From Pseudidiomarina halophila (GTDB lineage Bacteria > Pseudomonadota > Gammaproteobacteria > Enterobacterales > Alteromonadaceae): a DNA stretch of 64,000 bases. The stretch is taken from contig NZ_PIPW01000002.1 of the NCBI RefSeq assembly GCF_003987215.1, positions 310,001 through 374,000 of the forward strand, written 5' to 3'. The position numbers and the translations under genes are program-made. The notes beneath the pieces are model-generated. The model saw nothing but the letters and a program-made list of their open reading frames with translations, was not told where the DNA came from and did no database searches. Below, piece by piece: positions 9,641 through 18,856 of this stretch (positions within the stretch are counted from its first letter, which is position 1; each line of letters starts with the position of its first letter).

Positions 9641-10318
9641 ATGAGTACAGTCAAGTCCTGGCCGGCACACGAACGTCCGCGTGAGAAAATGACCGAAATG
9701 GGAGTGGCGGCGTTAAGTGACGCTGAGTTGCTGGCGATTCTGTTAGGCACTGGTGTGCGCGGTAAAGATGTGGTGACCTATGCCCGCGAGCTATTGCAGG
9801 CGTTCGAGGGCATCGGCGGTATGCTGGCAGCGCCGACTCAGGAGCTGCTGCAACAGCCAGGATTAGGGCCGGCACGAGTGATGCAACTGCAAGTCGTTAT
9901 GGAAATTTCGCGGCGTTATTTAGCCTGGCAGTTACGCCGCGATGAAGGTTTTACTCAGCCTGCTATGGTGCGTGATTACCTGACCGCGCAATTACGCCAT
10001 CAACAGCGCGAAGTGTTTGTGGTGTTGCTGCTTGATAGTCAGCATCGCTTACTCAAGTATGTCGAACTTTTTCACGGCACGATCAATGCGGCGCCGGTTT
10101 ACCCACGGGAAATCATTAAGCTGGTGATGCAACATAATGCGGCTGCGGTGATCCTTGCGCATAATCACCCCTCGGGCGTGGCAGAACCGAGCAATGCTGA
10201 TCAACGGGTGACGGACCGCCTGAAAAAGGCCCTGACAATGATCGACGTCGCCTTGTTGGATCACTTTGTGATTGGGAGCGGGGAGCCGGTTTCGTTTGCC
10301 GAGCGCGGGCTATTGTAG
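9641..10318 (+). CDS. radC: RadC family JAMM/MPN-domain protein
   Basis: The 225-residue protein has an N-terminal helix-hairpin-helix-like segment (LLQQPGLGPARVMQLQ, about residues 68-83) and a C-terminal MPN domain. The JAMM metal motif is intact: an upstream glutamate and AHNHPSGVAEPSNADQRVTD. Despite the name, a role in DNA repair is not established; the fold is that of zinc isopeptidase-like enzymes. A strong AAGGAGG precedes the ATG. The gene is divergent from coaBC and upstream of rpmB-rpmG, the conserved order. Confidence 0.95.
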   Translation: MSTVKSWPAHERPREKMTEMGVAALSDAELLAILLGTGVRGKDVVTYARELLQAFEGIGGMLAAPTQELLQQPGLGPARVMQLQVVMEISRRYLAWQLRRDEGFTQPAMVRDYLTAQLRHQQREVFVVLLLDSQHRLLKYVELFHGTINAAPVYPREIIKLVMQHNAAAVILAHNHPSGVAEPSNADQRVTDRLKKALTMIDVALLDHFVIGSGEPVSFAERGLL

Positions 10319-10374
10319 TAGAGTAGCGCGACCATCAAGACGATCAGAAAAGATCAAAAAAATGCGTCGATCAC

Positions 10375-10403
10375 TTGATTACCGGGCCAGATTACTGTAT
10401 AAA
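10375..10403 (+). promoter_or_regulatory. Putative sigma70-type promoter of rpmB-rpmG
   Basis: TTGATT (10375-10380) and TATAAA (10398-10403) are spaced by 17 bases, and a GCGC-rich discriminator follows, as is typical of ribosomal protein promoters. It lies 75 bases before rpmB. Confidence 0.6.
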
Positions 10404-10477
10404 ATGCGCCCTCGGAATCAAGGCAAGGCCGCGATGGGCGACAGGCGAGCTTGAAGCAATTTTTGGAGTAAAAAACG

Positions 10478-10714
10478 ATGTCACGAGTATGTCAAGTTAC
10501 AGGAAAGCGTCCGGTTAGCGGAAACAACCGTTCACACGCGCGCAACGCGACCAAGCGTCGTTTCCTGCCAAACCTACAATCTCACCGCTTCTGGGTTGAA
10601 TCAGAAAAGCGTTGGGTGAAGCTGCGTATTACCACTAAAGGTATGCGTATTATTGATAAAAACGGTATCGACTCAGTGCTCGCAGATTTGCGCGCACGTG
10701 GCGAAAAAGTGTAA
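10478..10714 (+). CDS. rpmB: 50S ribosomal protein L28
   Basis: This 78-residue large-subunit protein has the hallmark start [20 protein letters not shown], the basic central segment [16 protein letters not shown] and the C-terminal [22 protein letters not shown] precedes the ATG. rpmG follows 11 bases later and the pair ends at a Rho-independent terminator, so rpmB-rpmG is a compact operon. Confidence 0.98.
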   Translation: MSRVCQVTGKRPVSGNNRSHARNATKRRFLPNLQSHRFWVESEKRWVKLRITTKGMRIIDKNGIDSVLADLRARGEKV

Positions 10715-10725
10715 GGAATTAAACT

Positions 10726-10881
10726 ATGCGCGATAAGATTCGTTTAGTGTCTTCTGCCGGTACTGGTTATTTCTACACTACCGATAAGAACAAGCGTAAC
10801 ATGCCAGAAAAGATGGAAATCAAGAAATTCGATCCAGTGGTTCGTAAACACGTGATGTTCAAAGAAGCTAAAATTAAGTAA
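10726..10881 (+). CDS. rpmG: 50S ribosomal protein L33
   Basis: This 51-residue protein is too short for many ORF cut-offs. It reads [20 protein letters not shown], then [20 protein letters not shown] and ends [11 protein letters not shown]. This is the zinc-independent L33 type: the CxxC pairs found in the zinc form are absent. TAAGGAATT precedes the ATG. It is the second gene of the rpmB operon and is followed after 19 bases by a strong terminator. Confidence 0.98.
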   Translation: MRDKIRLVSSAGTGYFYTTDKNKRNMPEKMEIKKFDPVVRKHVMFKEAKIK

Positions 10882-10900
10882 GCTTCGTTCTAGTATGTTC

Positions 10901-10927
10901 AAAACCCGGCCAAGTGCCGGGTTTTTT
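10901..10927 (+). terminator. Rho-independent terminator of rpmB-rpmG
   Basis: CCCGGC (10905-10910), loop CAAGT and GCCGGG (10916-10921) are followed by six Ts. The A-run before the stem gives a weaker T-run on the other strand, so it may also serve the convergent oxygenase gene that ends at 10931. Confidence 0.9.
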
Positions 10928-10930
10928 GTG

Positions 10931-11587
10931 TCAGCGGGTCGGGTCGATGACGCCTCCGATACTGGCATTCAAACGATACCAGCCGGTGATACTGAAGCGG
11001 TCACGTAAGCCCGCAAGTACCTCATGGACAAAAACATCACTGAGAAACACCACCAGTTTTCCTGCTTCAGGTAATATCGTCTCCAATACTTCGCCTTGCT
11101 CACCATAAATGACCAGTTGCCCACCATCTTGTTCCTGCCAATCCGGGTTCAGGTAAAACACCGTAGTGAGGATGCGGTTGCTGCGACCTTTAAAGGCGTC
11201 GAGGTGCTTCCGATAGAAAGCTCCCGGCGGATAATGGGCGAGATGACATTCGTAGTCGAACAGACCCATAAACAGCTCGCGGTTCAGTTCCAGACGCAGC
11301 TGATCCATCATTTTCAGGTAGGCGCTCTCGTACGGTAATTCGGGCTGTAACCAGCGGATTTTGTCCTGCCGTACTGCGCTGTTGGTGGTATAGCTGTCAG
11401 CACGGCCAATGCCCGCCTGTTGCCATGCCTGCGCATCAAGCTGCCGGGCGTAATGGTAAAGTTCTAAGCATTGTTCGCGGGCGAGAAAGTTGGGTACAAT
11501 CACATAACCTTGGGAAGCCAGCTGGTCGATAGCGATCGACTCCGTAGCAAAATCGGCAACCGTAAGAGCGGGGTCGGCGGTGATCAT
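10931..11587 (-). CDS. 2OG-Fe(II) oxygenase resembling HIF-type prolyl hydroxylases
   Basis: The 218-residue protein belongs to the 2-oxoglutarate/Fe(II) dioxygenases of the prolyl 4-hydroxylase class. The iron ligands are visible as H128 and D130 (YRKHLDAF) and H188 (DVFVHEVL); R197 (DRFSITGWYR) would bind the 2OG carboxylate. The segment ILTTVFYLNPDW followed by GGQLVIYG resembles animal PHD/EGLN catalytic domains and the Pseudomonas PPHD enzyme, which hydroxylates elongation factor EF-Tu. EF-Tu is therefore a candidate substrate, by inference only. The gene sits between rpmG and mutM, a place where E. coli has no such gene, and is divergent from mutM. Confidence 0.85.
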   Translation of the reverse strand: MITADPALTVADFATESIAIDQLASQGYVIVPNFLAREQCLELYHYARQLDAQAWQQAGIGRADSYTTNSAVRQDKIRWLQPELPYESAYLKMMDQLRLELNRELFMGLFDYECHLAHYPPGAFYRKHLDAFKGRSNRILTTVFYLNPDWQEQDGGQLVIYGEQGEVLETILPEAGKLVVFLSDVFVHEVLAGLRDRFSITGWYRLNASIGGVIDPTR

Positions 11588-11696
11588 GAGACTAAATTTC
11601 TCCTGTAGCTTCGGCGCGAAATATAGTGGACACCCGGATTAAAAACAAGCGCTAAACACGCGAGTCAGACCTTAAGTTAACGAGAAGAGCGAGCAA

Positions 11697-12512
11697 ATGC
11701 CAGAGTTACCAGAAGTTGAAGTCAGCCGTCTCGGGATAGCCCCCCACCTGGAAGGTGAGCAGATTGCCACAGTTGTGGTGCGCGATCGACGCCTTCGCTG
11801 GCCGATCCCAGACGCGGTTGAGCAGCTGGCGGGTGCTCGTATCAACGAAGTCGAGCGGCGGGCCAAATACCTAATTGTTCACACGGACAAAGGCTACCTG
11901 ATTCTCCACCTTGGCATGTCGGGCAAGTTGCGTGTGGTACCTGCAGATAGCTTAGTGGTGAAGCACGATCATTTCGATCTGGTCCTCAGTAATGGCCAGT
12001 GTCTGCGGTTCAACGATCCGCGACGGTTCGGCTGTGTGCTGTTTTCCCGGGAACATCCGGGGATTGCCCATCCGTTGTTGGTAGAACTTGGTCCCGAACC
12101 CCTTACCGAGGCATTTACTGCAAGTTACTTGCACACCAAAGCGCAGGGCAAGCAACAAGCGGTGAAGACTTTTATTATGGACAATCATGTGGTGGTTGGG
12201 GTTGGTAACATTTATGCCAACGAGGCGCTGTTTAAAGCTGGTATTCACCCCAAACGTGCTGCTGGTCGGGTTAGTTTGGCCCGTTACCAGCGGCTGGTAC
12301 CTATCATCAAGGAAACCCTCATCGCTGCGATAGCGCAGGGCGGTACGACGCTGCAGGACTTTACTCAGGCCGACGGTCAGCCCGGCTACTTTAAACAACA
12401 CCTGAATGTATACGGTCGCGGCGGTAAACAGTGCATGGTGTGTAAAACCGAGCTTACTGAAATCCGCCTGGGGCAACGCAGCACCGTTTATTGCAAAAAC
12501 TGTCAGCGTTAA
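11697..12512 (+). CDS. mutM: Formamidopyrimidine-DNA glycosylase (Fpg/MutM)
   Basis: This bifunctional glycosylase/AP lyase removes 8-oxoguanine and formamidopyrimidines from DNA. The 271-residue protein starts [14 protein letters not shown] with the catalytic Pro2 and Glu3 (counting Met1). The helix-two-turn-helix region includes [14 protein letters not shown]. The C-terminal zinc finger has two CxxC pairs (CMVC and CKNC). It ends 4 bases inside the convergent bioH gene. Confidence 0.98.
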   Translation: MPELPEVEVSRLGIAPHLEGEQIATVVVRDRRLRWPIPDAVEQLAGARINEVERRAKYLIVHTDKGYLILHLGMSGKLRVVPADSLVVKHDHFDLVLSNGQCLRFNDPRRFGCVLFSREHPGIAHPLLVELGPEPLTEAFTASYLHTKAQGKQQAVKTFIMDNHVVVGVGNIYANEALFKAGIHPKRAAGRVSLARYQRLVPIIKETLIAAIAQGGTTLQDFTQADGQPGYFKQHLNVYGRGGKQCMVCKTELTEIRLGQRSTVYCKNCQR

Positions 12513-13291
12513 CGCAGGCTGATAAAGAACTCCCGCCAGGCCTGCATAAACGCTTCAGGATCACTAATGAAGGGAGCGTGGCTGCAGCGGGGTGCGATAA
12601 AATGTTGGCTCTCCGGCGCCAGTTCATCGACGCGGGCGACCACGCTGCTCGGCACCAGGGCATCGAGCCGGCCGTAAATGCGGTAAAACGGCATAGTGAG
12701 ACGTTTCAGGTCATTGCGCAAATCCACCTGAGCGAGCATGTCGAGCCCGGCATCGAGGACCTCAACACTGGCCATCGGTTTGCTAAATAGCCATTCTTTA
12801 ATTGCCTTTACGTCTTGTTTTGCATGGGGACTACCAAGTGACTGTAGCGCCAGAAAACGCTCGACGGTACGGCGGAAGTCTTTACTGAGCTGCTTGCCAA
12901 ACTGACTGAGAATACTGGGTTCGATACCCGGCCAGTCTGGCTCTTGCGCCGGAAAATAGGGTGACGAGGCTACTGTGGTTAAACTCTGAACCCGCTGCGG
13001 CTCATCTAATGCGATCTGGGTCGCGACCAGACCGCCCAGCGACCAGCCAAGCAGATGGCAACGTTCCGGTAGAGCACTGCGGGTAAGTTCACAGAGTCTG
13101 GCGAAGCTAATGGGCTCGGCGACGGGCCAGGGTGATTCGCCGTAACCTGGCAAATCCACGCGGGTAAGCCGTCCGAGTGCAGCTAACTCCGCCTGAATGG
13201 GCGTCCAGATTGCACCGTTCAGCCCCCAGCCATGGAGTACGACAATATCCGCACCCTTACCACTGACGTCTGTCCAAACCTTGGCTACCAT
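12509..13291 (-). CDS. bioH: Pimeloyl-[acyl-carrier protein] methyl ester esterase BioH
   Basis: BioH cleaves the methyl ester of pimeloyl-ACP to end the disguised fatty-acid cycle that makes the biotin precursor. The 260-residue alpha/beta hydrolase has the oxyanion motif VLHGWGLNG, the nucleophile elbow [11 protein letters not shown], the acid in [10 protein letters not shown] and the histidine in [12 protein letters not shown]. It is divergent from comF, matching the E. coli bioH-gntX pair, which supports BioH over a generic hydrolase. Confidence 0.92.
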   Translation of the reverse strand: MVAKVWTDVSGKGADIVVLHGWGLNGAIWTPIQAELAALGRLTRVDLPGYGESPWPVAEPISFARLCELTRSALPERCHLLGWSLGGLVATQIALDEPQRVQSLTTVASSPYFPAQEPDWPGIEPSILSQFGKQLSKDFRRTVERFLALQSLGSPHAKQDVKAIKEWLFSKPMASVEVLDAGLDMLAQVDLRNDLKRLTMPFYRIYGRLDALVPSSVVARVDELAPESQHFIAPRCSHAPFISDPEAFMQAWREFFISLR

Positions 13292-13323
13292 ATTGATTCC
13301 TGTTACCGCTCACGGAGGAGCTT

Positions 13324-14022
13324 ATGGTACCCCTGCAATCTTTCCTTGCCAAGCTTGGTGGAGGCTGTTGCTGGTTGTGTTTACTGCCCCTGACAAGTAC
13401 TGAGCAGCAAGGTTTCTGTCGCGCCTGCTATGCTGACTTACCACGGTTGCCGCCCACTTCACTGCGCTGGCGTGGGCCAGCACAAGCAGGAAGCTACGGC
13501 CGTAACTGGTTCGCCGCCCTGGCCTGGGGAGCGGAAAGCCGGCAGTTGGTTAAGCGTTTTAAGTTTCAGCGCTGTCCGGAATTGACCAAGGTTTTGGCGC
13601 CGTTGCTGGCAGCTCAGGTCTGTGCTTGTTACCGGTCGCAGCCGCAGGCCTGGCCAGATTTAATTGTCGCCATGCCAATGAGTCGTAAGCGCTGGCGTCA
13701 GCGTGGCTACAATCAGGCGGCTCTGCTGGCACGTGAGGTGGCTGGTCTGGTACAACTACCATTCGCCGCGGGGCTCTTACGCCGGCTTCATGATGAAGGT
13801 AAACAGCACCAGCTGAGTCGGCAGCAACGCTGGCAGGCAATGTCACGCGCAGTGCATTGTACCCGTTCAGTGCAAGGGCTGACCGTAGCTATAGTGGATG
13901 ATGTGTTAACAACCGGGGCTTCAGTAACAGCCGCCGCTGCAGCACTGCAACGGCGGGGAGCGAAAGCGGTCGATGTGTGGACATTGTGCTACACCGAACC
14001 GCATCGGGCGGGAGTACTTTAG
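13324..14022 (+). CDS. comF: ComF/GntX family phosphoribosyltransferase-like protein
   Basis: The 232-residue protein combines an N-terminal cysteine cluster (CCWLC and CRACYADLP, residues about 17-40, probably metal binding) with a type I phosphoribosyltransferase domain whose PRPP loop is VAIVDDVLTTGASVTAAA. ComF homologues help move incoming single-stranded DNA in natural transformation; the E. coli counterpart GntX is needed for use of DNA as nutrient. GGAGGAGC precedes the ATG. It is divergent from bioH and converges on the M14 peptidase gene with a 5-base gap. Confidence 0.92.
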   Translation: MVPLQSFLAKLGGGCCWLCLLPLTSTEQQGFCRACYADLPRLPPTSLRWRGPAQAGSYGRNWFAALAWGAESRQLVKRFKFQRCPELTKVLAPLLAAQVCACYRSQPQAWPDLIVAMPMSRKRWRQRGYNQAALLAREVAGLVQLPFAAGLLRRLHDEGKQHQLSRQQRWQAMSRAVHCTRSVQGLTVAIVDDVLTTGASVTAAAAALQRRGAKAVDVWTLCYTEPHRAGVL

Positions 14023-14027
14023 TCGTT

Positions 14028-16646
14028 TTAGTGTGCTGCTTCTTCAGCTTCCTCAGCGGCGGCAGCTGCGTCTTTATCGTCGCTGGCGAAAGCGTCAATG
14101 GCTGGCGCCATAAAGATCGCATTGCTAAGTAGCTTGGCGCTGCCCCAGAAGAAGGCGCGGAAGTTAACGTCATCGGCGAATGCAACCACACGGCCGTCGC
14201 CTAAACGATGGGCAACGATAGCTGCCTTGTCGGCGATGACTTCGCGGTTTTCTTTCGCGGCATAACCACTAAGTAACGGCTCTTCTAAATAGCGGGCTAC
14301 AGTAATGAATGGCGATTCAGGAACCGTCATGGCATTCAGACTATCTTTAAATACCGGTAACTGTTCGCGCGGGTAGCCAACCGTCAGTGGGTGGCTTAAG
14401 TCAAGATCAACGCCAAAGATTGCGCCTGCAACGCGACGTTTGCCGTAGTAGCTGTCGCGGTCATCGTAGCTGAGCGTTGAGCTGTCAAACTTCTCGTCGA
14501 ACGTCTCATCTTCAACAAACTTAGCTGCCAGGATTTCGTTCTTGGAAAGCCACTTGGCGCCACCTTGTTGGCCAATGATAACACCGCCGTCACGGACCCA
14601 TTCTTTCAGGCGCGAGACGCTGGTGTCGTTGAGATTACTATAGCTGCCATCAACCATGATGATGTGCGTGTAACGGCTCAAATCAACCCGGTTAACCCGA
14701 TCCGTATCGATCATCGACAACGGGATACCTACGTGACGATCAAGGTAATACCAGGCTTCGCCATTTTCGTACATATTCGCGCCATCACCGACCAGCATCA
14801 TGACACTTACTGGTTTGACGGGACGCAGGTTGCGACTACCCAGATCGATGCCTGATGGTGTCAAACCCGTAGTAATACTATGTACCTTAAGACCGTTACG
14901 AGCGGTAACTTCCTGCACAATTTGCTGGACTTCGGCCCAGGGCTTATCCTGGTATGCACGGGTAATAACCACGGCACCAGCATCAAACGCGTGGGTGCCA
15001 TCGCTTACTTTAGCAGTAAAGTCCAGATCCGCCTGGCGGACATAAACGTCTGCTTCCAGTAACTCCTGCAACGCCCGCGGAGCGAAATAGTTGTGCCAGT
15101 CGAAACCATAAGCATAGGCATTAGCTGTTATTGCAGCTTCAGATTGCGCCGCAGCGGGAGCCTGCCAGGCAGTGTCACTATGACGAACACGCGAGTCAGT
15201 GCGGGTGAAGTTCATATTAAACGCTAAGGGTAGCGTCCAGCCTGAGACATCGTAGAAGGTATTATCACGGAAGTCCTGCCGCGTACTGAACATGGCGCGG
15301 ATCAGACGATACTGCGGCTGATTTAGTGGCACGTAATAGCTGCTACCCGGCTTGAAAGTGACGTTGTTTTCTTTAACTTCACTGGTCAACGGATAAACTT
15401 GTACTTCGTGTTGTGCGAGAAGCTCAAGCAGACCCTCAAGCCGTGCTGGATCGGTCTCGTCGCCGAACAGGTAACCACGGAAGTCAGCGTCATCAGCTTC
15501 CTCTAACGCGCTATCAAAGAAACGCTGCTGGTAATCCAGCAACGCTGCTTTGTTGGCGTGTGCGCCATACATGGTAGTAAGTGATGTTGTAAACTGATTC
15601 TGGATAGTAAATGGAAACTTCACTACGCCGTTAATCGAGTCTTGCGCATGGCCACGACTTGATGCCTGTTCGAACAAAATACCAATCGCGCCTTGTACAT
15701 CCGGGTAGGTGGAACCTTTACCGACGTAAAAGTCATCGAAAGCTTCTTCAGTAAAATACAGACGGCCTTGCTCATCTAATGCTGCGGCATGACCTTCAGC
15801 AAGCTTGGCAGTAAGTGTTACGTTTTCTTCCGGGGTATTCGGATTACGTCGGGTCGGAATTCCTGGCTGGAAAAAGAAGGTGCTGTCGGTACCCATTTCG
15901 TGGAAATCGGTCAGTACATTCGGCTTCCATTTTTGGAAGTTGGCAATTCGCGCGCGTGATTCAGGGTGTTGTAATAACAACCAGTCGCGGTTGAGATCAA
16001 ACCAGTAATGATTGACCCGACCCCGTGGGGTGCCCTGCACGTGTTCACGGTGCTGCGGGTCAGCAACTAAATTCTGGCTGCGGTGTTGGTTCGCCCACTG
16101 CGCAAAGCGCGCAAGGCCATCAGGGTTAAGGCTGGGATCGAGCAAAATAATAGAATCACGTAATACGGCTTCAATTTTTTCGCCTTGTGCTGCTGCTAAG
16201 TAATATGCGTAGAGCAGGGCGGCGTTGCTGCCACTCGATTCATCACCGTGGATGCTATAACCCATATACAGTACCAGGGGAGCGGTTTCCGGGTCGCCTT
16301 CACGGGTTGGATCAGCTACGGCGAGGTGTTCGTCACGCAGCGCATCAATATTCTGATGGTTTTCTGGCGTTGTTACGGTGACCAAAACTAATGGGCGATC
16401 TTCGTGGGTGCGCCCGGCATACTCTAACTGGAAGCGATCACTCTTCTCAGCGAGCACTTCCATATAGCGGACCAACTGGTCATGACGTACGTGCCATTCG
16501 CCCACTTCGTAGCCCAACACTGATTCTGGCGTTGGAATACTTGGGTCGTAGGTCACATCTTGTGGGAGGTAATCTTTCAACGTAGCGCTGATGGCGCTCG
16601 TACTAAACACGAGTAGCGCAATAGCGAGTAACTTTAGATAACGCAT
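14028..16646 (-). CDS. Secreted M14 family zinc carboxypeptidase-like protein
   Basis: The 872-residue exported protein has a signal peptide (LLAIALLVFSTSAISA, cleavage near residue 21) and an N-terminal M14 peptidase domain. Zinc ligands are visible as H133 and E136 (YSIHGDESSG) and H249 (TDFHEMGTDS); the catalytic glutamate is probably in GILFEQASSRG. A long C-terminal part, including residues 620-850 (MMLVGDGANMYENGEAWYYL, YTHIIMVDGSY), looks like the glutamine-amidotransferase-like domain often joined to these peptidases. It ends in an Ala/Glu/Asp-rich tail. With the S9 peptidase at 44-46 kb it fits a protein-scavenging lifestyle. The substrate is unknown. Confidence 0.9.
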   Translation of the reverse strand: MRYLKLLAIALLVFSTSAISATLKDYLPQDVTYDPSIPTPESVLGYEVGEWHVRHDQLVRYMEVLAEKSDRFQLEYAGRTHEDRPLVLVTVTTPENHQNIDALRDEHLAVADPTREGDPETAPLVLYMGYSIHGDESSGSNAALLYAYYLAAAQGEKIEAVLRDSIILLDPSLNPDGLARFAQWANQHRSQNLVADPQHREHVQGTPRGRVNHYWFDLNRDWLLLQHPESRARIANFQKWKPNVLTDFHEMGTDSTFFFQPGIPTRRNPNTPEENVTLTAKLAEGHAAALDEQGRLYFTEEAFDDFYVGKGSTYPDVQGAIGILFEQASSRGHAQDSINGVVKFPFTIQNQFTTSLTTMYGAHANKAALLDYQQRFFDSALEEADDADFRGYLFGDETDPARLEGLLELLAQHEVQVYPLTSEVKENNVTFKPGSSYYVPLNQPQYRLIRAMFSTRQDFRDNTFYDVSGWTLPLAFNMNFTRTDSRVRHSDTAWQAPAAAQSEAAITANAYAYGFDWHNYFAPRALQELLEADVYVRQADLDFTAKVSDGTHAFDAGAVVITRAYQDKPWAEVQQIVQEVTARNGLKVHSITTGLTPSGIDLGSRNLRPVKPVSVMMLVGDGANMYENGEAWYYLDRHVGIPLSMIDTDRVNRVDLSRYTHIIMVDGSYSNLNDTSVSRLKEWVRDGGVIIGQQGGAKWLSKNEILAAKFVEDETFDEKFDSSTLSYDDRDSYYGKRRVAGAIFGVDLDLSHPLTVGYPREQLPVFKDSLNAMTVPESPFITVARYLEEPLLSGYAAKENREVIADKAAIVAHRLGDGRVVAFADDVNFRAFFWGSAKLLSNAIFMAPAIDAFASDDKDAAAAAEEAEEAAH

Positions 16647-16745
16647 AACAACTTCCTAAGCCAATGAAACATCAGTTTAAGCTAGCAAAATAACCGGCTA
16701 ACCCCAAGCTGCTTACTATGCAATGACCGATTTTTGCGATAAGAT

Positions 16746-16770
16746 ATACCCTACTAAATTACTCAAGTAT
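16746..16770 (+). promoter_or_regulatory. Putative IscR type-1 binding site upstream of nfuA
   Basis: The 25-base stretch begins ATACCCTACT, has AAATT in the centre and ends ACTCAAGTAT. Against the E. coli IscR type-1 consensus as I remember it (ATASYYGACT, RWWWY, AGTCRRSTAT) it fits at 23 of 25 positions; the exceptions are T for G at 7 and C for G at 17. It ends 20 bases before the nfuA start. Because nfuA is an Fe-S assembly gene, repression by [2Fe-2S]-IscR is the natural reading. IscR is not encoded in the window. Confidence 0.75.
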
Positions 16771-16790
16771 AGCAGTGAGGTGGTAAACCC

Positions 16791-17369
16791 ATGATTCGTA
16801 TTACAGAAAGCGCTCAGGCGCATTTTCGCAAATTGCTTGCCGAGCAGCCGGATAACACCAATATCCGTGTGTTTGTGGTGAACCCGGGTACCCCGAGTGC
16901 AGAGTGTGGCGTGTCGTACTGTCCGCCTGATTCAGTCGAACCGGATGATGAAACCTTGCCTTTTTCTGGCTTCGATGCGGTGGTAGATTCTGGTAGCGCA
17001 CCGTTTTTGCAAGATGCTGTCATCGACTTTGAAGAGCAGGAGCTGGGCTCACAGCTCACGCTAAAAGCTCCGAATGCGAAAGCACGTAAGGTTGCAGATG
17101 ATGCGCCGTTAATTGAACGTGTCGAATACATGATTCAGGCCGAAATCAATCCACAACTGGCTAGCCACGGCGGCAATGTTGCGATTAATCAAATTACCGA
17201 CGATGGTATTGCCATTTTACAATTCGGTGGCGGTTGCAATGGTTGCAGTATGGTTGATGTGACACTGAAGGAAGGCATTGAAAAAGAACTTCTGCAGCGT
17301 TTCCCTGATGAGCTCAAGGGCGTAAAAGATGCGACTGAACATCAGGCAGGCGAGCATTCGTACTACTAG
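16791..17369 (+). CDS. nfuA: Fe-S cluster carrier protein NfuA
   Basis: NfuA carries [4Fe-4S] clusters to target apoproteins, especially under oxidative stress or iron limitation. The 192-residue protein has an N-terminal degenerate A-type scaffold domain (residues 1-95) and a C-terminal Nfu domain whose CxxC (C149 and C152, [11 protein letters not shown]) holds the cluster. GAGGTGG precedes the ATG. The E. coli order bioH-gntX-nfuA is kept, with the M14 peptidase inserted. An IscR-type site lies just upstream. Confidence 0.97.
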   Translation: MIRITESAQAHFRKLLAEQPDNTNIRVFVVNPGTPSAECGVSYCPPDSVEPDDETLPFSGFDAVVDSGSAPFLQDAVIDFEEQELGSQLTLKAPNAKARKVADDAPLIERVEYMIQAEINPQLASHGGNVAINQITDDGIAILQFGGGCNGCSMVDVTLKEGIEKELLQRFPDELKGVKDATEHQAGEHSYY

Positions 17370-17455
17370 GAAGTGGTGCTAATCCGGAAGGAGTGATCCC
17401 AAACATTTTGTTCCAGCGTAATGGTATTTGCGTATATCACAACGAGGAACAAACC

Positions 17456-18856
17456 ATGAATGGGATCACTAAGTACAGTATACCTGCTCTCGCAGTGCTA
17501 ATGCTAGCCGCGTGTGGCAGTGACAGTAACGAACCGGCTCCAATTGTCGAGCCACCTCCACCACCCCCTCCTGCTTCGACTTACGTGCGTGTGCATCACA
17601 GTGTTGCTGATGCACCCGACGTAAACGTATTGCTTGATGGCGATATAGCTCTTGAAGCCGTTCCGTTTGGCGCATCGTCAGGTGTGATTGAGCTTGAAGA
17701 GGCAACCTACAGTGTTCAGGTTGACGGAATTCTTGCTGACGAATCGACCGCGACGGTCATAGGCCCTGCTGATGTAGAGTTATCCGGAGACATGCGGTAC
17801 GAGATCTTTGCCGTTGGTAAAGTGGGGGACGAGAGCATCGCACCGCTCATTTTTGCGAACGATTTCTCTGCAGTAACCGAAGGTAACGTCCGTGTAGAAG
17901 TAGTGCATGCAGCACCTGATGCACCTCCTGTTGATGTCTATGTAACCGCTCCCGATGCCGAACTGAGTGCGGAATCTGCCCTGACCACACTGTCGTTTAC
18001 CGATAATTCCGGTCAGGTTGAAGTGCCGGCTGGAGACTATCAGGTGCGTATCACCTTAGCTGGTGAACCCGCGACTGTAGTCTACGATAGCGGTACGTTG
18101 ACGCTGGCCGATGGCGCTGATTTAGTTGTCGCTGCGGTGACCAATACCATGACGGGTGCTGCACCGGTCATGTTGCAGGTCGCTGATGGCGAAGGTGCTG
18201 TACTGGTGCCAGATGTGAACGCGGGAGCTGACATTCGCGTCATTCACGCCAGTGCCGATGCTCCTGCCGTCGATGTCACGGTCAATAACGCTGCCGAGCC
18301 AGCCATTCAGGATCTGGCATTTTTACAAGCGACCGACTTTATTAACCTACCTGCCGCAGACTATTTAATTGATGTCGCCGCTGCAGGTGGCACGCCGGTG
18401 GTTCTCGACGATGTGCCCTTGTCGTTAGCAACCAGTGACCAGCTTAGTATTTATGCGGTCGGCGCACTGGGTGATGGCTCATTGACTTTGGCCGCAGTCA
18501 GCGACATGCAACGGAGGATCGCGACAGAAGCACAGATCCAGTTAGTCCATGCTTCACCGAGTGCCGGTAACGTCGATATTTATGTCACCGCCAGCGAAGA
18601 CCTCTCAGGTGCGACACCGGCGTTTGCTGATGTTCCATTTAATGCAGAGGGGCTGGTTTCGACCGGCTATGTGTCGCTGCCACCAGGTGATTATGTGGTA
18701 ACTGTGACTGCGACGGGCACCACCACGGCAGCAATTGGTCCAGTGAATCTAAGCCTTGAGGGCGGTGGCATTTACACTGCGGCGGCAGTTGATGCGACCG
18801 GTGGTGGCTTGCCGCCACAGCTGATTCTGCTGGATGATCTTGCTCCTGCTATGTAG
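17456..18856 (+). CDS. DUF4397 repeat lipoprotein
   Basis: The chosen ATG (466 residues) follows GAGGAAC and opens a lipoprotein signal, MNGITKYSIPALAVLMLAAC, with the lipobox cysteine at residue 20. A GTG 63 bases upstream is in frame but would bury the signal. After a proline-rich spacer (PPPPPPP) there are four copies of a beta-rich repeat starting near residues 44, 145, 260 and 360, marked by VRVHHSVADAPDV, VVHAAPDAPPVDVYV, VIHASADAPAVDV and LVHASPSAGNVDIYV. These are DUF4397-type repeats found in cell-surface proteins. Function is unknown; envelope-anchored binding or adhesion is a guess. It overlaps the end of the MATE gene by 8 bases. Confidence 0.88.
   Translation: MNGITKYSIPALAVLMLAACGSDSNEPAPIVEPPPPPPPASTYVRVHHSVADAPDVNVLLDGDIALEAVPFGASSGVIELEEATYSVQVDGILADESTATVIGPADVELSGDMRYEIFAVGKVGDESIAPLIFANDFSAVTEGNVRVEVVHAAPDAPPVDVYVTAPDAELSAESALTTLSFTDNSGQVEVPAGDYQVRITLAGEPATVVYDSGTLTLADGADLVVAAVTNTMTGAAPVMLQVADGEGAVLVPDVNAGADIRVIHASADAPAVDVTVNNAAEPAIQDLAFLQATDFINLPAADYLIDVAAAGGTPVVLDDVPLSLATSDQLSIYAVGALGDGSLTLAAVSDMQRRIATEAQIQLVHASPSAGNVDIYVTASEDLSGATPAFADVPFNAEGLVSTGYVSLPPGDYVVTVTATGTTTAAIGPVNLSLEGGGIYTAAAVDATGGGLPPQLILLDDLAPAM

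Noticed and set aside
17393-17455. GTG start upstream of the DUF4397 lipoprotein
   Set aside because: The ATG at 17456 has a good Shine-Dalgarno and opens directly into a lipoprotein signal peptide.
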